From: Diphasiastrum complanatum
Taxonomy: Eukaryota; Streptophyta; Lycopodiopsida; Lycopodiales; Lycopodiaceae
Direction of reading: 5' to 3'
Assembly (NCBI GenBank): GCA_029204225.1
Contig: CM055106.1
Coordinates: 14,818,393-14,882,392 of the forward strand
Length of the DNA stretch: 64,000 bases
In this document: positions 43,172 through 54,790 of the stretch, in pieces
How positions within the stretch are numbered: position 1 is the first letter of the stretch
Layout of the letters: each line of letters begins with the position of its first letter
Position numbers and translations under genes: made by a program
Notes under the pieces: generated by a model
Seen by the model: only the letters and a program-made list of their open reading frames with translations
Told to the model about the DNA's origin: nothing
Databases searched by the model: none

Positions 43172-44473
43172 AAAGTAACCACACCAACAGCATAAGAAAT
43201 ATCACATCGTGTGTGTGTCAAATAAATTAAACTACCCACAGTTGTCTATACAAATAAGCATCCACTTTCTCATATTCATCATATGCAGTAAGCTTCATGT
43301 TGACATCCATAGGTGTACTCAAAGGCTTGCAATCCTGCATATTGAACTTATAAAGCAAATCTCGTGCATATTTGCTTTGTGTAAAAAAGACCATGTCTTC
43401 CTTTTGCCATACTTCAATGCCAAGACAATAGTGCATCAATCCTAGATCACTCATGTCAAAAGCATTGGAAAGATCTGATTTTATTTCATCAATTAAGCTC
43501 TCATTACTTCCTGTAATAATCAAATCATCCACATACAACACAATGAACACTATATCTGAGGCTTGCCTTAGAATGTAAAGATTAGGATCAGCATCACTCT
43601 TTACCATTCCCCTTCGCTTGAAGTGTTCATCAATGCAAGAGTACCACGCCTGTGGTGCTTGCTTCATTCCATAAATGGCTTTGTTGAGCTTACAAACAAG
43701 ATGCTCTCTCCCTGGCTCAACAAATCCTTGAGGTTGTACTAAGTACACCTCTTCATCCAGCACTCCATTAAGAAAAGCAGATTTAACGTCCACTTGCTGG
43801 ATCTTCCAACCATAGAAAACATAAATAGCAATGATAGAACGTATAATTACCATCTTAGCTACGGGTGCGAAGGTTTTCTCAAAATCAATAGACCTTCTTA
43901 CTGCTCAAATCCTCTTGCAACCAACCGTGCTTTGTACTTGTTGAATTGCCCATCAGCCCTATATTTGATCTTGTATATCCATTTGCAAGTGATAGGCGTC
44001 TTACCATCAGGTAGCTCAACCAAGTTCCACGTCCTATTTTTCGTTATAGCTTCCATTTTTGTTTCCATAGCTTCACGCCACCCCTTGTGCTCCTTTTCTT
44101 TATCAAAAGTTTTTGGTTCTTGAGCCTTGAGCACAGAACCCATTAGGGCTAGATTCATCTCTAATCTTGCAGGAGGTTTTCGATTTCTACTTGATCTTCT
44201 AAGCTCTCCCTGCTCACTTGCTTTGGGAGTATCTCCCTTATTAGCATCACTTGTTACTGACAAGTACCACTTAGGCACTCTCCTAGGAATCTCATTATTG
44301 ACCCTGTCTTTTTCCATTGGCTCTTCCATATCGACACCAACTTCTTCCTTCACTTGCACTTTAGCTTTATCATCAAAGAGATCAATTGTCAATTTTATTT
44401 GGTCATTTTGACCCATCTCATCAAAAGTAGCATCTCTGAAAATCATGATCTTTTGTGCATCTGTGTCATACAT
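43172..44473 (-). pseudogene. F reverse transcriptase
   Basis: 44473-43898 starts in the integrase-RT linker (ELRRSSRNRKPPARLE) and carries WREAMETKMEAITKNRTW and CKWIYKIKYRADG. 43853-43227 has QQVDVKSAFLNGVLDEEVYL, AIYGMKQAPQAW, the catalytic LYVDDLIITG, and MSDLGLMHYCLGIEV. A frame change near 43880 and one near 43226 break it. The catalytic box is intact. Confidence 0.85.
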
Positions 44474-44599
44474 CCTGTATGTCTTGGCTCTTTCATCATA
44501 TCCAAGGAAAATACACTTAACAACCTTTGCATCCAGCTTCTTTCATTTTTCATCAGGTACATGAGCATAAGCATCACAACCAAATACTCGTAATTGAGA

Positions 44600-45722
44600 A
44601 ACATTAGGTTTCTTTCCAGTAAAAGCTTAAAGGTGTCTTACCCTCCACGGACTTCGTAGGACACCGATTCAAGATATGAGTAGTTGTGTTGCATGCTTCT
44701 GCCCAAGAAGTATTTCGAAAACCCTTGCTCTTAAGCATTGCCCTAGCCATCTCCACAATGGATCTGTTTTTCCGTTCTACAACTCCGTTCTATTGTGGTG
44801 AATAGGGTGTAGTGGTTTGTCTCTTGATCCCCTGATCCTTGCAAAAGTTTATAAACTCTGTTGAAAAATACTCACCGCCACTATCCAATCTGAGGGTCTT
44901 AATATAACAACATGTTTGTTTTTCAACTAGAGCCTTGAACTCTCTAAACTTGGCAAAAGCATCAGATTTCTTGCTTATGAAATAAATTCAGATATATCTA
45001 CTATAGTCATCAATGAATGTGTTGAAATAGTAACAACCACTTATGGACCTAGTTTGCATTGGTCCACATAGATCTTTATGAACAAGATCAAGAATGCCAT
45101 TGGCTCTTCTTGTTCCATCTTTGGGAAATCTCTCTCTATGTTGTTTTCCCAAAATGCAACCCTCACAAAATTTTCCTTCAAAAGAGATATCAGGCAATCC
45201 GACAACTAGATTACCTCTTTTAAGAATTTGCAAGCTTTGAGCACTAATATGACCAAACCTTTGATACCAAAGATCACTTCGACTATCAAAGGTGCTTACC
45301 ATAGCTTGAGTAAAAGATCCCGCATTCAATTTGTAGAGTCGATTCTCGTTGACTCTAGCTCCTGTGGCAATCACTTTGTAGTGATTCTTGATGTCTTTGA
45401 CAAGAAACTTGTCACTGTCACACTCAACCTTGAGTTGTTGATCAGCCATCGTCCCAACATATAGTAGATTGTTAGCTAAGCCAGGTACATATTGCACATT
45501 GCTTATTTGCTTTATCTTCCCGTTGGCTAACTTCATTAGTACCACTCCAACTCCTTTAACAGATAGCAATTTGCCATCAACTTGTCCAACTTCATCACCG
45601 TTGTCAGTTTCCTTGAGTTTTGAAAACCACTCTTTTCTTGAAGTCATGTGTTTGGATGCACCGCTATCATTGTACCATGTATCCTTGGCTTCATCACTTG
45701 TCATTAACGCTGTAATGAACAA
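44600..45722 (-). pseudogene. F protease and integrase
   Basis: The protease site is WYNDSGASKHMTS. The pre-integrase domain follows (LWYQRFGHISAQSLQIL, CEGCILGKQHRERF). The core opens DLVHKDLCGPM and continues past a stop at 44985 with TLRLDSGGEYFS and VVERKNRSIVEMARAML. A frame change follows near 44620. The second Asp and the Glu are both visible, so only stops inactivate it. Confidence 0.85.
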
Positions 45723-45724
45723 TT

Positions 45725-46718
45725 TTAAACTCTCACAAGTATCATCTTCATATTGATCATCATCGTATTAATGTTGATCAGTATAATTGTCTTCATAATA
45801 ATAGTCATTAAATTGATATTGATTAGCATAATTTCTTGCTTGCCATTTGTCTTTTTTTTGTTCCATTTCCTTCTGTTTCTTGAAGCATTCACGCTCCCAG
45901 TGGCCAGGTTTGTTGCAGTACCTACAATTTCCAGGTTTATTTTGTCTTTAATAACCGCGTCCTTGACCTCGGCCTTGATTCCAATTGCCTCGATTCGGGC
46001 TATCATTGACTTGCTCATGAAATTGTTGAAATGATCCCCGACTTGAGTTTCCTCCTCTCGATTGATACCTACTACGACCAAATCTTCCACCTCGTCCTCT
46101 AACTGCAAGAGCTTGATCATAGCTCCTGTTATGATGATTCAAGTTCTCTTGACATTGCTCTTCTTGCAAAAGCAATTCACCTAGTTCTTCATAGGTTGGA
46201 AAATTTCCTCTTGTGGCTATACTCGTCACAAACATCTGATGTGACTCACTCAGACTAATCAATGTCAATTGCACGATCTCACGATCTTGTACTCGCTCTC
46301 CAACTGCTGTTAATTGGTCACGGATCTCTTTGATCTTCAGTATGTGATCGGCAATAGTTGCACCATCATCCATCCGCAATGTATGCAACTTCGTCTTCAG
46401 TAGTATTCGAAATGTATTTGTCGTTTCAAACAATGCCTTTAATGTATCCCACGCTTCTTTTGGTCCTTCTGAATTTAAAATATAGGGAATAATTGCATCT
46501 CCAACTGATAAGTCGATGACATTCTAGGCTTTCCATTTTCTCCTATCAAATGCCCGCTGATCTTCTTTAATCACTGACCTTGTCTCTTCACCTGTTATGA
46601 TCTCCCACAGCTCCTTTTCCATCAGAATGTTCTTCAGTTTGAATTTCCAAACTGCATAGTTGCCGGTACCTTTCAATTTGCTTGACTCATTACAGACACT
46701 CTCGCTTAGAGTTGCCAT
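45725..46718 (-). pseudogene. F gag
   Basis: MATLSESVCNESSKLKGTGN, then YAVWKFKLKNILMEKELWEI, is the start of a copia UBN2-type gag. One TAG at 46521 interrupts it. 46433-45948 continues with TTNTFRILLKTKLHTLRMDD and ends in an R/G/Q-rich tail. A CCHC knuckle (CRYCNKPGHWEREC) follows near 45930-45890. Confidence 0.85.
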
Positions 46719-46788
46719 TACTGGATAGATGAGTCTGGCTCACAAAATTCATCACACCACAGAACTATAAATTTTTGGTCGGACACCT

Positions 46789-47040
46789 GATATCGGTACG
46801 ACGCACGGGTGCATGACTACTCGGGATTCTCTTTAGCTCACGCACGTGGATCCGATATTGGTACAGATATGCGATATCGGTATGACACGTGGATGGATGA
46901 CTACTCTGGATTTTCTCTACCTCTGGCACGTCGCTCCAATATTGGTACTGATATGTGATATCGGTATGACACGTGGATGTACGACTGCTCTTGGTTTTCT
47001 TTACCTTTGGCACGTCGATTTGATATTGGTACGGACAAGA
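46789..47040. repeat. 84-bp tandem repeat, three copies, in F leader
   Basis: Copies start with GATATCGGTA at 46789, 46873 and 46957. The unit equals 28 codons, and the minus-strand frame stays open across all three, giving repeats around RTSTCHTDI and HPSTCHTDI. Confidence 0.85.
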
Positions 47041-47290
47041 TGAAAAGTAGAGAGAATATAAAAACTTTTAGAGAGAATATTTTAGATTTTCCACTTTAGC
47101 ACGACGGCTACGCCGCCTCCTCTTTGCAAAGATTTCAAAATGTGTGATCGTTCAAAAGACAGAGATCAATATTGTGAAAAGTATAAAGCTTCCTAACTCT
47201 GAATGACAGTACTAGACACTATCTAGTGTGATTTGTGGTACTCCAAACAGACAAATGAGAGATTTCTTGGCAAACTTCTCACACAAATAG

Positions 47291-47494
47291 CACTTTCCAC
47301 AACAACTAGGAAGTATTGTTAGAATCTCCCCCACTCAACAGATTTTCAATCTGTCTGATGCTGCCCTGGCCTTTTGGATGCCTCTGGGACTGTGCTTTTC
47401 ACAACAACTAGGAAGTATTGTAAAAAATCTCTCCACTCAACAGATTTTCAACTTGTTTGATGTTGCCCTGGCCTTTCTGATGCCTTCGAGACTG
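47291..47494. repeat. 102-bp tandem duplication in F leader
   Basis: AACAACTAGG recurs at 47301 and 47403, within copies of about 102 bases that also share CACTCAACAGATTTTCAA. Confidence 0.8.
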
Positions 47495-47668
47495 TGTCTT
47501 CATTCCCCACTGATGATTCTGAGCTCCAAACCTGCAAAATACACCAAAGAAGGATTTCGTCCAACAGTTTATCTCTCCAAGCTTTCACCTCTTATGAAGG
47601 ACTTTCTCACTTCATTGCAGAGCTTGTGACAAGTTGTATCCACTGATCAGGCACGCAAGACTATTGCT

Positions 47669-47680
47669 GCTCTAATACCA
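47669..47680 (-). other. F primer-binding site
   Basis: The minus strand reads TGGTATTAGAGC directly after the LTR, one base different from the tRNA-iMet site. Confidence 0.8.
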
Positions 47681-47945
47681 TGTCAAAAATTAGATATGCA
47701 ACATCAAGCATTCACCATAAGCAATCACCACAAGAAGGCGGAAGAAGAATACGCACTGTCACTCTATCACACTAACTTATACAGAATGTAAAATGTACAA
47801 ATAAATCCTGAACCTCTGATAGAGAGAAAAAACCTATGAGTAGACTAATAGACTAGCCTAAGACTAATGACAGTTGGTCACAACTGTCAATATTAATGTA
47901 CCTCGTAAACAGTAACAATGAAGTTTATCATTGATTTCTAACAAA
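47681..47945 (-). repeat. F 5' LTR
   Basis: Minus strand: TGTTAGAAATC to TTTTTGACA, 265 bases, short as in many copia lineages. No partner LTR is left in the window. Confidence 0.75.
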
Positions 47946-48140
47946 ATGAGGGGCAATTCTGGTTCTTTTGTGGAATGTTGCAGCTTCATCAGGTGCAGCA
48001 AGTTTTTCTTCAGCTCCACTTACAATATTCGTTACATCTTGTAGAATCAACAATGATTCCATTCTGATCTTCCACATTGCATAATTGGAAGATGTTAATC
48101 TCTCACTATGCTCTAAGAAATGTGAACCCGATGAAGACAT
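47946..48140 (-). pseudogene. G gag, N-terminal fragment
   Basis: MSSSGSHFLEHSERLTSSNY, then AMWKIRMESLLILQDVTNIV, is a typical copia gag opening. It is cut after about 60 codons by element F. An alternative reading as F's own gag is excluded by its position upstream of the F LTR. Confidence 0.7.
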
Positions 48141-48903
48141 CTTCTTGGTGAGAAATTCTAGTAATGATAAAAAATGGAGTTGAAAGGATGTTGCTTGCTA
48201 TCTCAATCTAGGATCTAACACAGATGTTGATCCACCCTATGAAATCTAGCAATAGATGTGAGAACAAATTCTCAATACTAAAAATCAATCTATCTTGAAT
48301 TTGGACCTTGCTTCAGTCACAAAAGAAGAAGCACATGCAAGCAAGAAGTCTATCTCTCCCACGAGTTTCAATGTACTGATAAACTCTCTGGGAACTTACT
48401 TTCAACTCAAACACAGTAATATGTGTGAAATGAAAAGTCTAAGACCTCATAACACTCACTTCTATCCAATTCTACTTGATTGACAGTGAAAATCGATAAA
48501 AATGGTGAAAAAGACAGATGTGTGCTCACTTTGGCATATTCCATGAGTTGAGTACCCTCTCAAACTATCTGATTGCCTAAAACTCTTACTAAAAACAAAT
48601 CAAATCGATTTAGAAACAAGAGAAACACATTCTACTCTCCAATACATATCCAACAAGCTATAGAACATCAAATCTGGATCATTCCTTGAGAAGTAGCACT
48701 CATTAATGAGGGCTGATTTCACACCTGTGAGCTCTCTGTCTGTACAGAGCTCCGCTGGATCAGATCAGCCTTGATTTGATCCACTTATGGTCCACCGATT
48801 GCTTGTTTTTCAACGAGTTTGAATCCTTCTCCAAAATCCGAGTTCTTGCAAGCAAAAACACTGATGATCTGATGTATACACCCTCACCTCTTCAAAGCAT
48901 GAA
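48141..48903 (-). other. G leader
   Basis: Untranslated region between primer site and gag. No motif beyond AT-rich DNA. Confidence 0.45.
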
Positions 48904-48915
48904 GCTCTGATACCA
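48904..48915 (-). other. G primer-binding site
   Basis: The minus strand reads TGGTATCAGAGC directly after the LTR end, an exact tRNA-iMet type site. Confidence 0.85.
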
Positions 48916-49638
48916 TGTGAAGTTTTTAGCACATGTGAACTTCACCACGCACCCTACAGGATCTTACTGAGGTGTTGTGATTGCACAATATTGATCAAAG
49001 AGTAGTATGCTTGAAAAATCTAAGGCAAGGGCACAATGGCATACATTTGATGAAAAAAATCTAACTCTTCACTATGAGAAAATGAATGTCAAAAATAATT
49101 CTAAGTGTTCAACATGGAAAAAAGAAGCTGCTCTCGAGTAGAGAGAGAAAATCATACATAGAAAACTCGGGTAGAGAGAGAATGAGTCTGAAACACCAAA
49201 ATCTCAATATTCACAGTATGGCAAAACATGCCCAACTTTCCCTACATGAGAGAGACTCGAATTCCTACAGTGGAGTTGCATGGAAAGTCCACTTAACTGA
49301 ACTAATTCACCTATTAGAGATCCACATGTGTAACTGCATGCATGTATGGTGCATGTACTGCATGTCAACTCATAAAATTGCCTAGACATGTGTAGATCAC
49401 AGAAACTACTTTGCATGTTGCATGCACTAATTGCATGTGGCTTGCATGCATACAGTAAGACTTTGCATGCTATCTAAACATCTGCATGTCATCATAATTG
49501 AACATATCTAACTCAAATCCGAGCTACACTAGAAGGATATGTGCTCAATTCACACTCCTTATATGTACAACATGAAATCTAGTGGAAATCATCATGGACA
49601 TGACCCCAAACTTGAGATAGGAAGATAATATTTTAATA
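48916..49638 (-). repeat. G 5' LTR, left arm of inverted repeat
   Basis: Inverted copy of 50205-50935. The far end lacks about nine terminal bases (TGTGAAGAT in C) and abuts C's RNase H coding sequence. Confidence 0.8.
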
Positions 49639-50190
49639 AAGAGTCTTGAGGTATATATCTTCTACCTTGGATTATGGACTATACTATGAAGGAGAAGATC
49701 TGACTTTGCTTTTTTAGATTCAGATTTTGCAGGAGACAGGTTGGATAGGAAATCCACAAGTGCTTACACTATATTTCTTGGAGAAAATATGGTTTCTTGG
49801 TTGTCAAAGAAACATGCAATTATTTCCTTATCATCTTGTGAAGCTGAATACAAATCTCTTACAACCACAACAAAGGAGATTTTATGGATAAAAAGGCTAC
49901 TTTTGGAGCTTAAGTGTTATGCAGATGAAGATTTACCAATTATGAAGAATGACAACATTTTTGCTCAGGCTCTTGCAAATAATCCATTCTTTCATGCAAG
50001 GAGCAAGCATATTGAAGTGGCTTATCATTTTGTAAGAGAAAAAGTCATTGGAAGAGAGATCTCATTGGAGCATGTTTCATCTTCAGATTGTGTTGCAGAT
50101 CTTCTCACCAAGCCTCTACTCAAGAATGTCTTTATGAAGATGAGGTCTAACCTTGGCCTAATCTCAAAATCTATGTTGATAGGAACATAA
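49639..50190 (+). CDS. C RNase H, C-terminal part
   Basis: It begins RVLRYI and, after one frame change near 49725, is open for 149 codons: DRKSTSAYTIFLGENMVSWL, LSSCEAEYKSL, ARSKHIEVAYHFVREKVIG, DLLTKPLLKNVFMKMRSNLG. These are the SSTEAEY, RSKHI and LTK motifs of copia RNase H. It is missing its N-terminus, so it is a fragment, though well conserved. Confidence 0.8.
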
Positions 50191-50204
50191 ATTTTAAGGA
50201 GGAG

Positions 50205-50935
50205 TGTGAAGATTATTAAAATATTATCTTCCTATCTCGAGTTTGGGGTCATGTCCATGATGATTTCCACTAGATTTCATGTTGTACATATAAGGAGTGT
50301 GAATTGAGCACATATCCTTCTAGTGTAGCTCGGATTTGAGTTAGATAGGTTCAATTATGATGACATGCAGATGTTTATATAGCATGCAAAGTCTTCTTGT
50401 ATGCATGCCAGCCACATGCAATCAGTGCATGCAACATGCAAAGTAATTTCTGTGATCTACACATGTCTAGGCAATTTTATTAGTTGACATGCAGTACATG
50501 CACCATACATGCATGCAGTTACACATGTGGATCTCTGGTAGGTGAATTAGTTCAGTTAAGTGGACTTTCCATGCAACTCCACTGTAGGAATTCAAGTCTC
50601 TCTCATGTAGGGAAAGCTGGGCATGTTTTGCCATATTGTGAATATTGAGATTTTGGTGTTTTGGACTCATTATCTCTCTACCCAAGTTTTCTATGTGTGA
50701 TTTTCTCTCTCTGCTTGAGAGCAGCTTCCTTTTCCCATACCGAACACTTAGAATTATTTCTGACATTCATTTCTCATAGTGAAGAGTTAGATTTTTTTCA
50801 TCAGATGTATGCCATTGTGCTCTTGCCTTAGATTTTTCAAGCATACTGTTCTTTGATCAATCTTGTGCAATCACAACAACTCAGTAAGATCCTGTAGGGT
50901 GTGTGGTGAAGTTCACACGTGCTAAAAACTTCACA
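50205..50935 (+). repeat. C 3' LTR, right arm of inverted repeat
   Basis: TGTGAAGATT to AACTTCACA, preceded by the purine tract. Inverted partner at 48916-49638. Confidence 0.85.
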
Positions 50936-51410
50936 AAAATCTCCCAACTATGAAATTTTTTTTTTAGATTTCATAGCCAATGAATGAATCGGCATGAAAA
51001 CGTTTCAAATATCAAGTTGGCGGGTGATGTTTGGCTCCAAACAACCAAACCTAGTGTATACCCGCCCAACATTAGTTAAAAAAGAATAGAAACACGTGTG
51101 TTGAAGGAAGAAAACAAAACATCTTTTTTTGGAAACTTTATAGAAATTAGACTAGATTTGACAAAAATGAATGGCGCCAACCAAGCCTCAAATGTTCTCA
51201 CATTTAGAACACAAAGACATCTACAACTTTTAAGTTTAGTAGAGCAATAATTAAAGAACAAAAGATCCAAGGTCATGCTATAAGTGGTAAGTAAGTGAAG
51301 AGTTCATTTTTTCACCTTGAGGTCAAATGAGCACGTAGAAGAGAAAAGAAAAATTGATTTGCACAACCAAGAGAAGTGGAAAGTTTGAAGGTAAAGACAT
51401 TCATGGATTC
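50936..51410. other. no gene recognised
   Basis: AT-rich. The last ~60 bases may be the decayed end of a copia pol (GKDIHGFK-type reading) ahead of the purine tract at 51411. Confidence 0.35.
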
Positions 51411-52140
51411 AAATTAAGGGGGAGTGTAGATTATTCTCCTACTAATCAACTAATCGATTTTTAATCTTTATCCAACTGATTTTCCATATTAGCAATTTTT
51501 CTTCGTGTTTCTACACAGTTTGCAGAACTACTTGGAAATGGCTTAGTGATTATTGTCGCTTCAACCACAACTACATACTTCGGCCACTTCGAAGACTTCG
51601 GACACTGTGGGTTTTCGCATTTGTCACATTTTTTGGCTGTCGCATATTTTAGAAAAATGCGAACTATGCGACAAATAGTTCATTTTTGTAGAGTGACAAT
51701 TAACATTCCATTCGGAATTGAAGCCACCGACTTGCATTAATTTATCAACAACATAATTTTCGAGAAGTCCTAACTAGACGAATGCCAACACATAACAGCC
51801 AATTGGATGACGCAATTGACAACCTAATTTCTTAGTATAAATAGTTGATCATACTTCTACATTCAATGAGATCAATCTGAAGCAATAGTTAGCATCTCTC
51901 TCAAGCTTTTAAGCTTGAACACTCTTGAGCATTCTAGCTCAGTTTTTAGAGTTGATTTAGAGTTTGCTATTGCGCTTAATGCTTATTAGCAGAAGTTCTT
52001 AGTTCAGACATATTCTCAGTTACTCAGACATAGCTTAGAGTACGCGGTTTCGATCTGCAATCTATTTGTGCTCATTTGCATTCTGATTTGTTTTTCTTAC
52101 TGAATCAATCAATCTTCATATTGCATTCAATATATGTCAG
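51411..52140 (+). repeat. isolated 3' LTR-like sequence with purine tract
   Basis: AAATTAAGGGGGAG (51411-51424) is followed by TGTAGATTATTC. A TATA motif (AGTATAAATAG) lies near 51835. The right end is not defined, and no partner was found. Confidence 0.45.
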
Positions 52141-53560
52141 TATGTATACCTCTTTGTAATACTTTGTATCTGATAATTCAATGCTTTATGTTTGGCTACG
52201 TAATCACTTAGTTGCTAGCGATTTCAAAGTTAGTTACTAAAGGTTGAACATGATTTTTATCACTACCTTTTGTTCAAGATTGATAGGCATAATCATGCAC
52301 ATGAAAGAAGGTTCATTCCGCTGTGTTCGATGTAGCTGTCTACATACTTTGACTTTGTCGAATTGCTTTCTCTCATCTCATCACTTCTTTCTAACAATTT
52401 TGATGTTTTTAAATCATTTTTTACTCTTTTTTTTGTTGAAGTTAGAGTATTCGGTTGATAAAGTTGCAGCAGGCATTGTGCACAATAGTGGATTCATCCC
52501 CATAGAATATATTCACAAGTGGTTTGCCCTGAAACTATCAGCTACTTCTAGTTTGAATCTAATTAAAACATTCCTAAGCCGAACTATCATCCTTTTAGAT
52601 GGGTTACTCTTTAACTAATTGCTATGTGATATACATAATCAAAACTATGAGTTCTAGTTTATATGAGTTGTTCTAACCTAATCTACCTACCACTAAATTG
52701 GCCTAGACTATTTTTTAGGATATGCTATCTAAGTTAGCTAGCATATTTGTACATCGCCTAGACTATTCTTCGACACTACATTTACCGCAATCTAATGGAA
52801 TTATTATATATGACCTACTTGTCTAGGATCTATTCAACTTAGTTTAAAAGCAAATTACTTACTCGATGCTACTCCTATGTAACCTATCATTGTTTCCTAA
52901 CTGGATCGATGATAAATGGATCTAATTTTACATGAAGTGGGTGAGGACTAGATTAAAACTTGTTTTTCATCCTACAACTGAATGTCAATTTCATAGTAGC
53001 ATCTCAACCAGCTACCATTGATGGGTATATCTAACAATTGGCCTTGAACATTAGTAAGTATTAGTACAATGATTGAGCCTAATCTCAACTACCATATAGG
53101 GTCAAGAAATTGTAATTCCACTTTATGTGCTCTGGCGTTATAAAAAAAGTGCCAATTCAACTTTCTTGAGATTCTTGGTCTTTATATTTCCATTGTGTCT
53201 CCACTTGGAAGACTCGTTGGTGTTTAATTGCTTAGTGATGGCTACTCTCAAACTTGGTACAACAAATGGGAATTACTATCTCCCGACGATACACAACATT
53301 TGAAATGGAGTGTGTTTTGTGCTTACTTTAAATGTAGTCTTGAAAGTCCATAAGACAACACAGAGCTTATGTTTCCAATTTGAGCAAGTCACCTCCACCG
53401 TTTTTGTGATGACAGTACAAAGCACCTACTTGATGATTTAGCTTGTCCATTATAGAGCACACAATATGGCATGCTCTTTCAATAGACTACCAAGTAGAAA
53501 GATAACAAGTGAGTAGTAGTTTATGTTATGTACCATAATTATATGACCTTGAGGTGATGA
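52141..53560. other. no gene recognised
   Basis: A plus-strand frame at 52244-52618 is hydrophobic (HFFLTILMFLNHFLLFFLL) and AT-driven, with no recognised family. The rest is AT-rich and featureless. Confidence 0.35.
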
Positions 53561-54705
53561 CCTCACCATGAGGGAGAATACTAGGTTGACATTATTGGCA
53601 TTGTTAGTGCCACATGTCATCACCTCAGGCTACCTCATGTCACAGATGCAAGCATGGACCATGCTTGTGGTGGGACTGTAGTGCAGGCATCCCAAAGGGA
53701 GCTGAGATCCACGACTTAGCTTCCCAGCTTTCAACTCTTGCCGTCCAAACCCACTTGACATACAAGCAGCCAACTCGCCAACAACGATCAAACTTAACCA
53801 ACTTGAAGTTCGAAAACCAACATTGAAATCCAACTTGGTGCCATGCCAGATCGGGGGTCCCGATGTGGGTGACTTCCCTCCAAGCAAGCTGCCCGACAAA
53901 CATCGAACTTAACTAACTCGAAGCTTTGTTACAAACAAGTAACATCCACTCCAAGCAAGTCGTCTGACTCACAGACTTAACTAACTCAAAGCTTTGTCAT
54001 GAGTGCTGAAGCCAACCTGGATAGCCATAAACAGGTACCTTCCACCCAAGCAAGTCATCCAACTTAGCCGACAGGTTAGAGCCCGTTCTCCAAGAGCTTA
54101 ACCCATTAACGTTCATGCAGGGAACACTCAGAACCACAAGTCGTGACAGATATGAAGACAACCAGTTCCTGGATCGAATGGTTCCGATAGCATACCAATC
54201 GCTGGCATCCCAGACCGAATGGTCTCGACGACATATCGCTGGCGTCCTGGGATACGACCCTCAACTATGTGCCAGATCAAAAAGTTTGAAGCGGCCTTAC
54301 AACTGGCGCTTTTATTGAACACTAAAACCCAGAAGGTAATCAAAGTCAGTTTGAGAAAAATCCCACTTTATTAATAAATCTGATAAGGTTACATTTCAAG
54401 TGTGTGACCCGGACCCTAGTCTCCGAGGTGCTGGCATGCCAAGGCAGGCACCAGGACAACATTCCAGCAAGGGGAGCTGAGCTCACCCTGAGTCGCAACC
54501 TGCATCCCCCTATAGTTTTGGTGGGATTCGCCACCTCCCCTTATACCAAGTGCTCGCCAAGCTGGTAAAGCACATTTTCTCTCTCTAGAATTTATTGATC
54601 CCTAGGCTTCCTTTAATCATGCCTCGATCATGTGAGGTGATTGCACATTGATCCGAGCTCTCTAGACTTTGCTAGAACCGATCAAAGTTTTTCAGCCATA
54701 GGAAC
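53561..54705 (+). repeat. possible long LTR ahead of a tRNA-Asp-type primer site
   Basis: This more GC-rich stretch ends directly before TTGGCGCCGG (54706). That position, and the phrase GATCCGAGCTC shortly before, fit the end of a long gypsy LTR. No second copy exists in the window and the start is a guess. Confidence 0.3.
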
Positions 54706-54790
54706 TTGGCGCCGGTTGGATTCTGATCACAGTGGCGCCGAGAGCAGCAGTGGCGCTGTTGGTGCCGGGGACAATGCTGGCGCTAGTGGC
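54706..54790 (+). other. primer-site-like cluster (tRNA-Asp type)
   Basis: TGGCGCCG occurs at 54707 and 54733. A third degenerate copy, TGGCGCTGTTGGTGCCGGGG, starts at 54751 and resembles the TGGCGCCGTTGCCGGGGA site of plant gypsy elements. Confidence 0.4.

Larger units (their letters stand above)
43171..47945 (-). mobile_element. Ty1/copia element F, 3'-truncated
   Basis: 5' LTR 47945-47681, iMet-type primer site, a ~950-base leader with two sets of repeats, then gag, protease, integrase and RT down to about 43172, where copia sequence stops in RT (ISYAVGVV) and element E gag begins. RNase H and the 3' LTR are lost. Gag to integrase lies largely in one frame with a few stops. Confidence 0.85.
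47946..49638 (-). mobile_element. Ty1/copia element G, 5' part
   Basis: 5' LTR 49638-48916, primer site 48904-48915, leader, and a gag start at 48140 that is cut at 47946 by the F LTR. The remainder should lie beyond F but is not seen. G belongs to the same LTR family as C and lies in the opposite orientation. Confidence 0.7.
49639..50935 (+). mobile_element. Ty1/copia element C, 3' part
   Basis: RNase H, purine tract TTTTAAGGAGGAG (50192-50204) and 3' LTR 50205-50935 on the plus strand. It is cut at 49639 by element G. The rest of C is not identified in the window. Confidence 0.75.

Noticed and set aside
45753-46034. 93-codon hydrophobic plus-strand ORF
   Set aside because: Antisense to F gag and its zinc knuckle. 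The Ile-rich composition reflects AT-rich reverse complement.
46765-47013. 82-codon repetitive minus-strand ORF in the F leader
   Set aside because: It exists because the 84-bp repeat is a multiple of three. There is no start context or homologue evidence, so it is kept only as a repeat and a finding.
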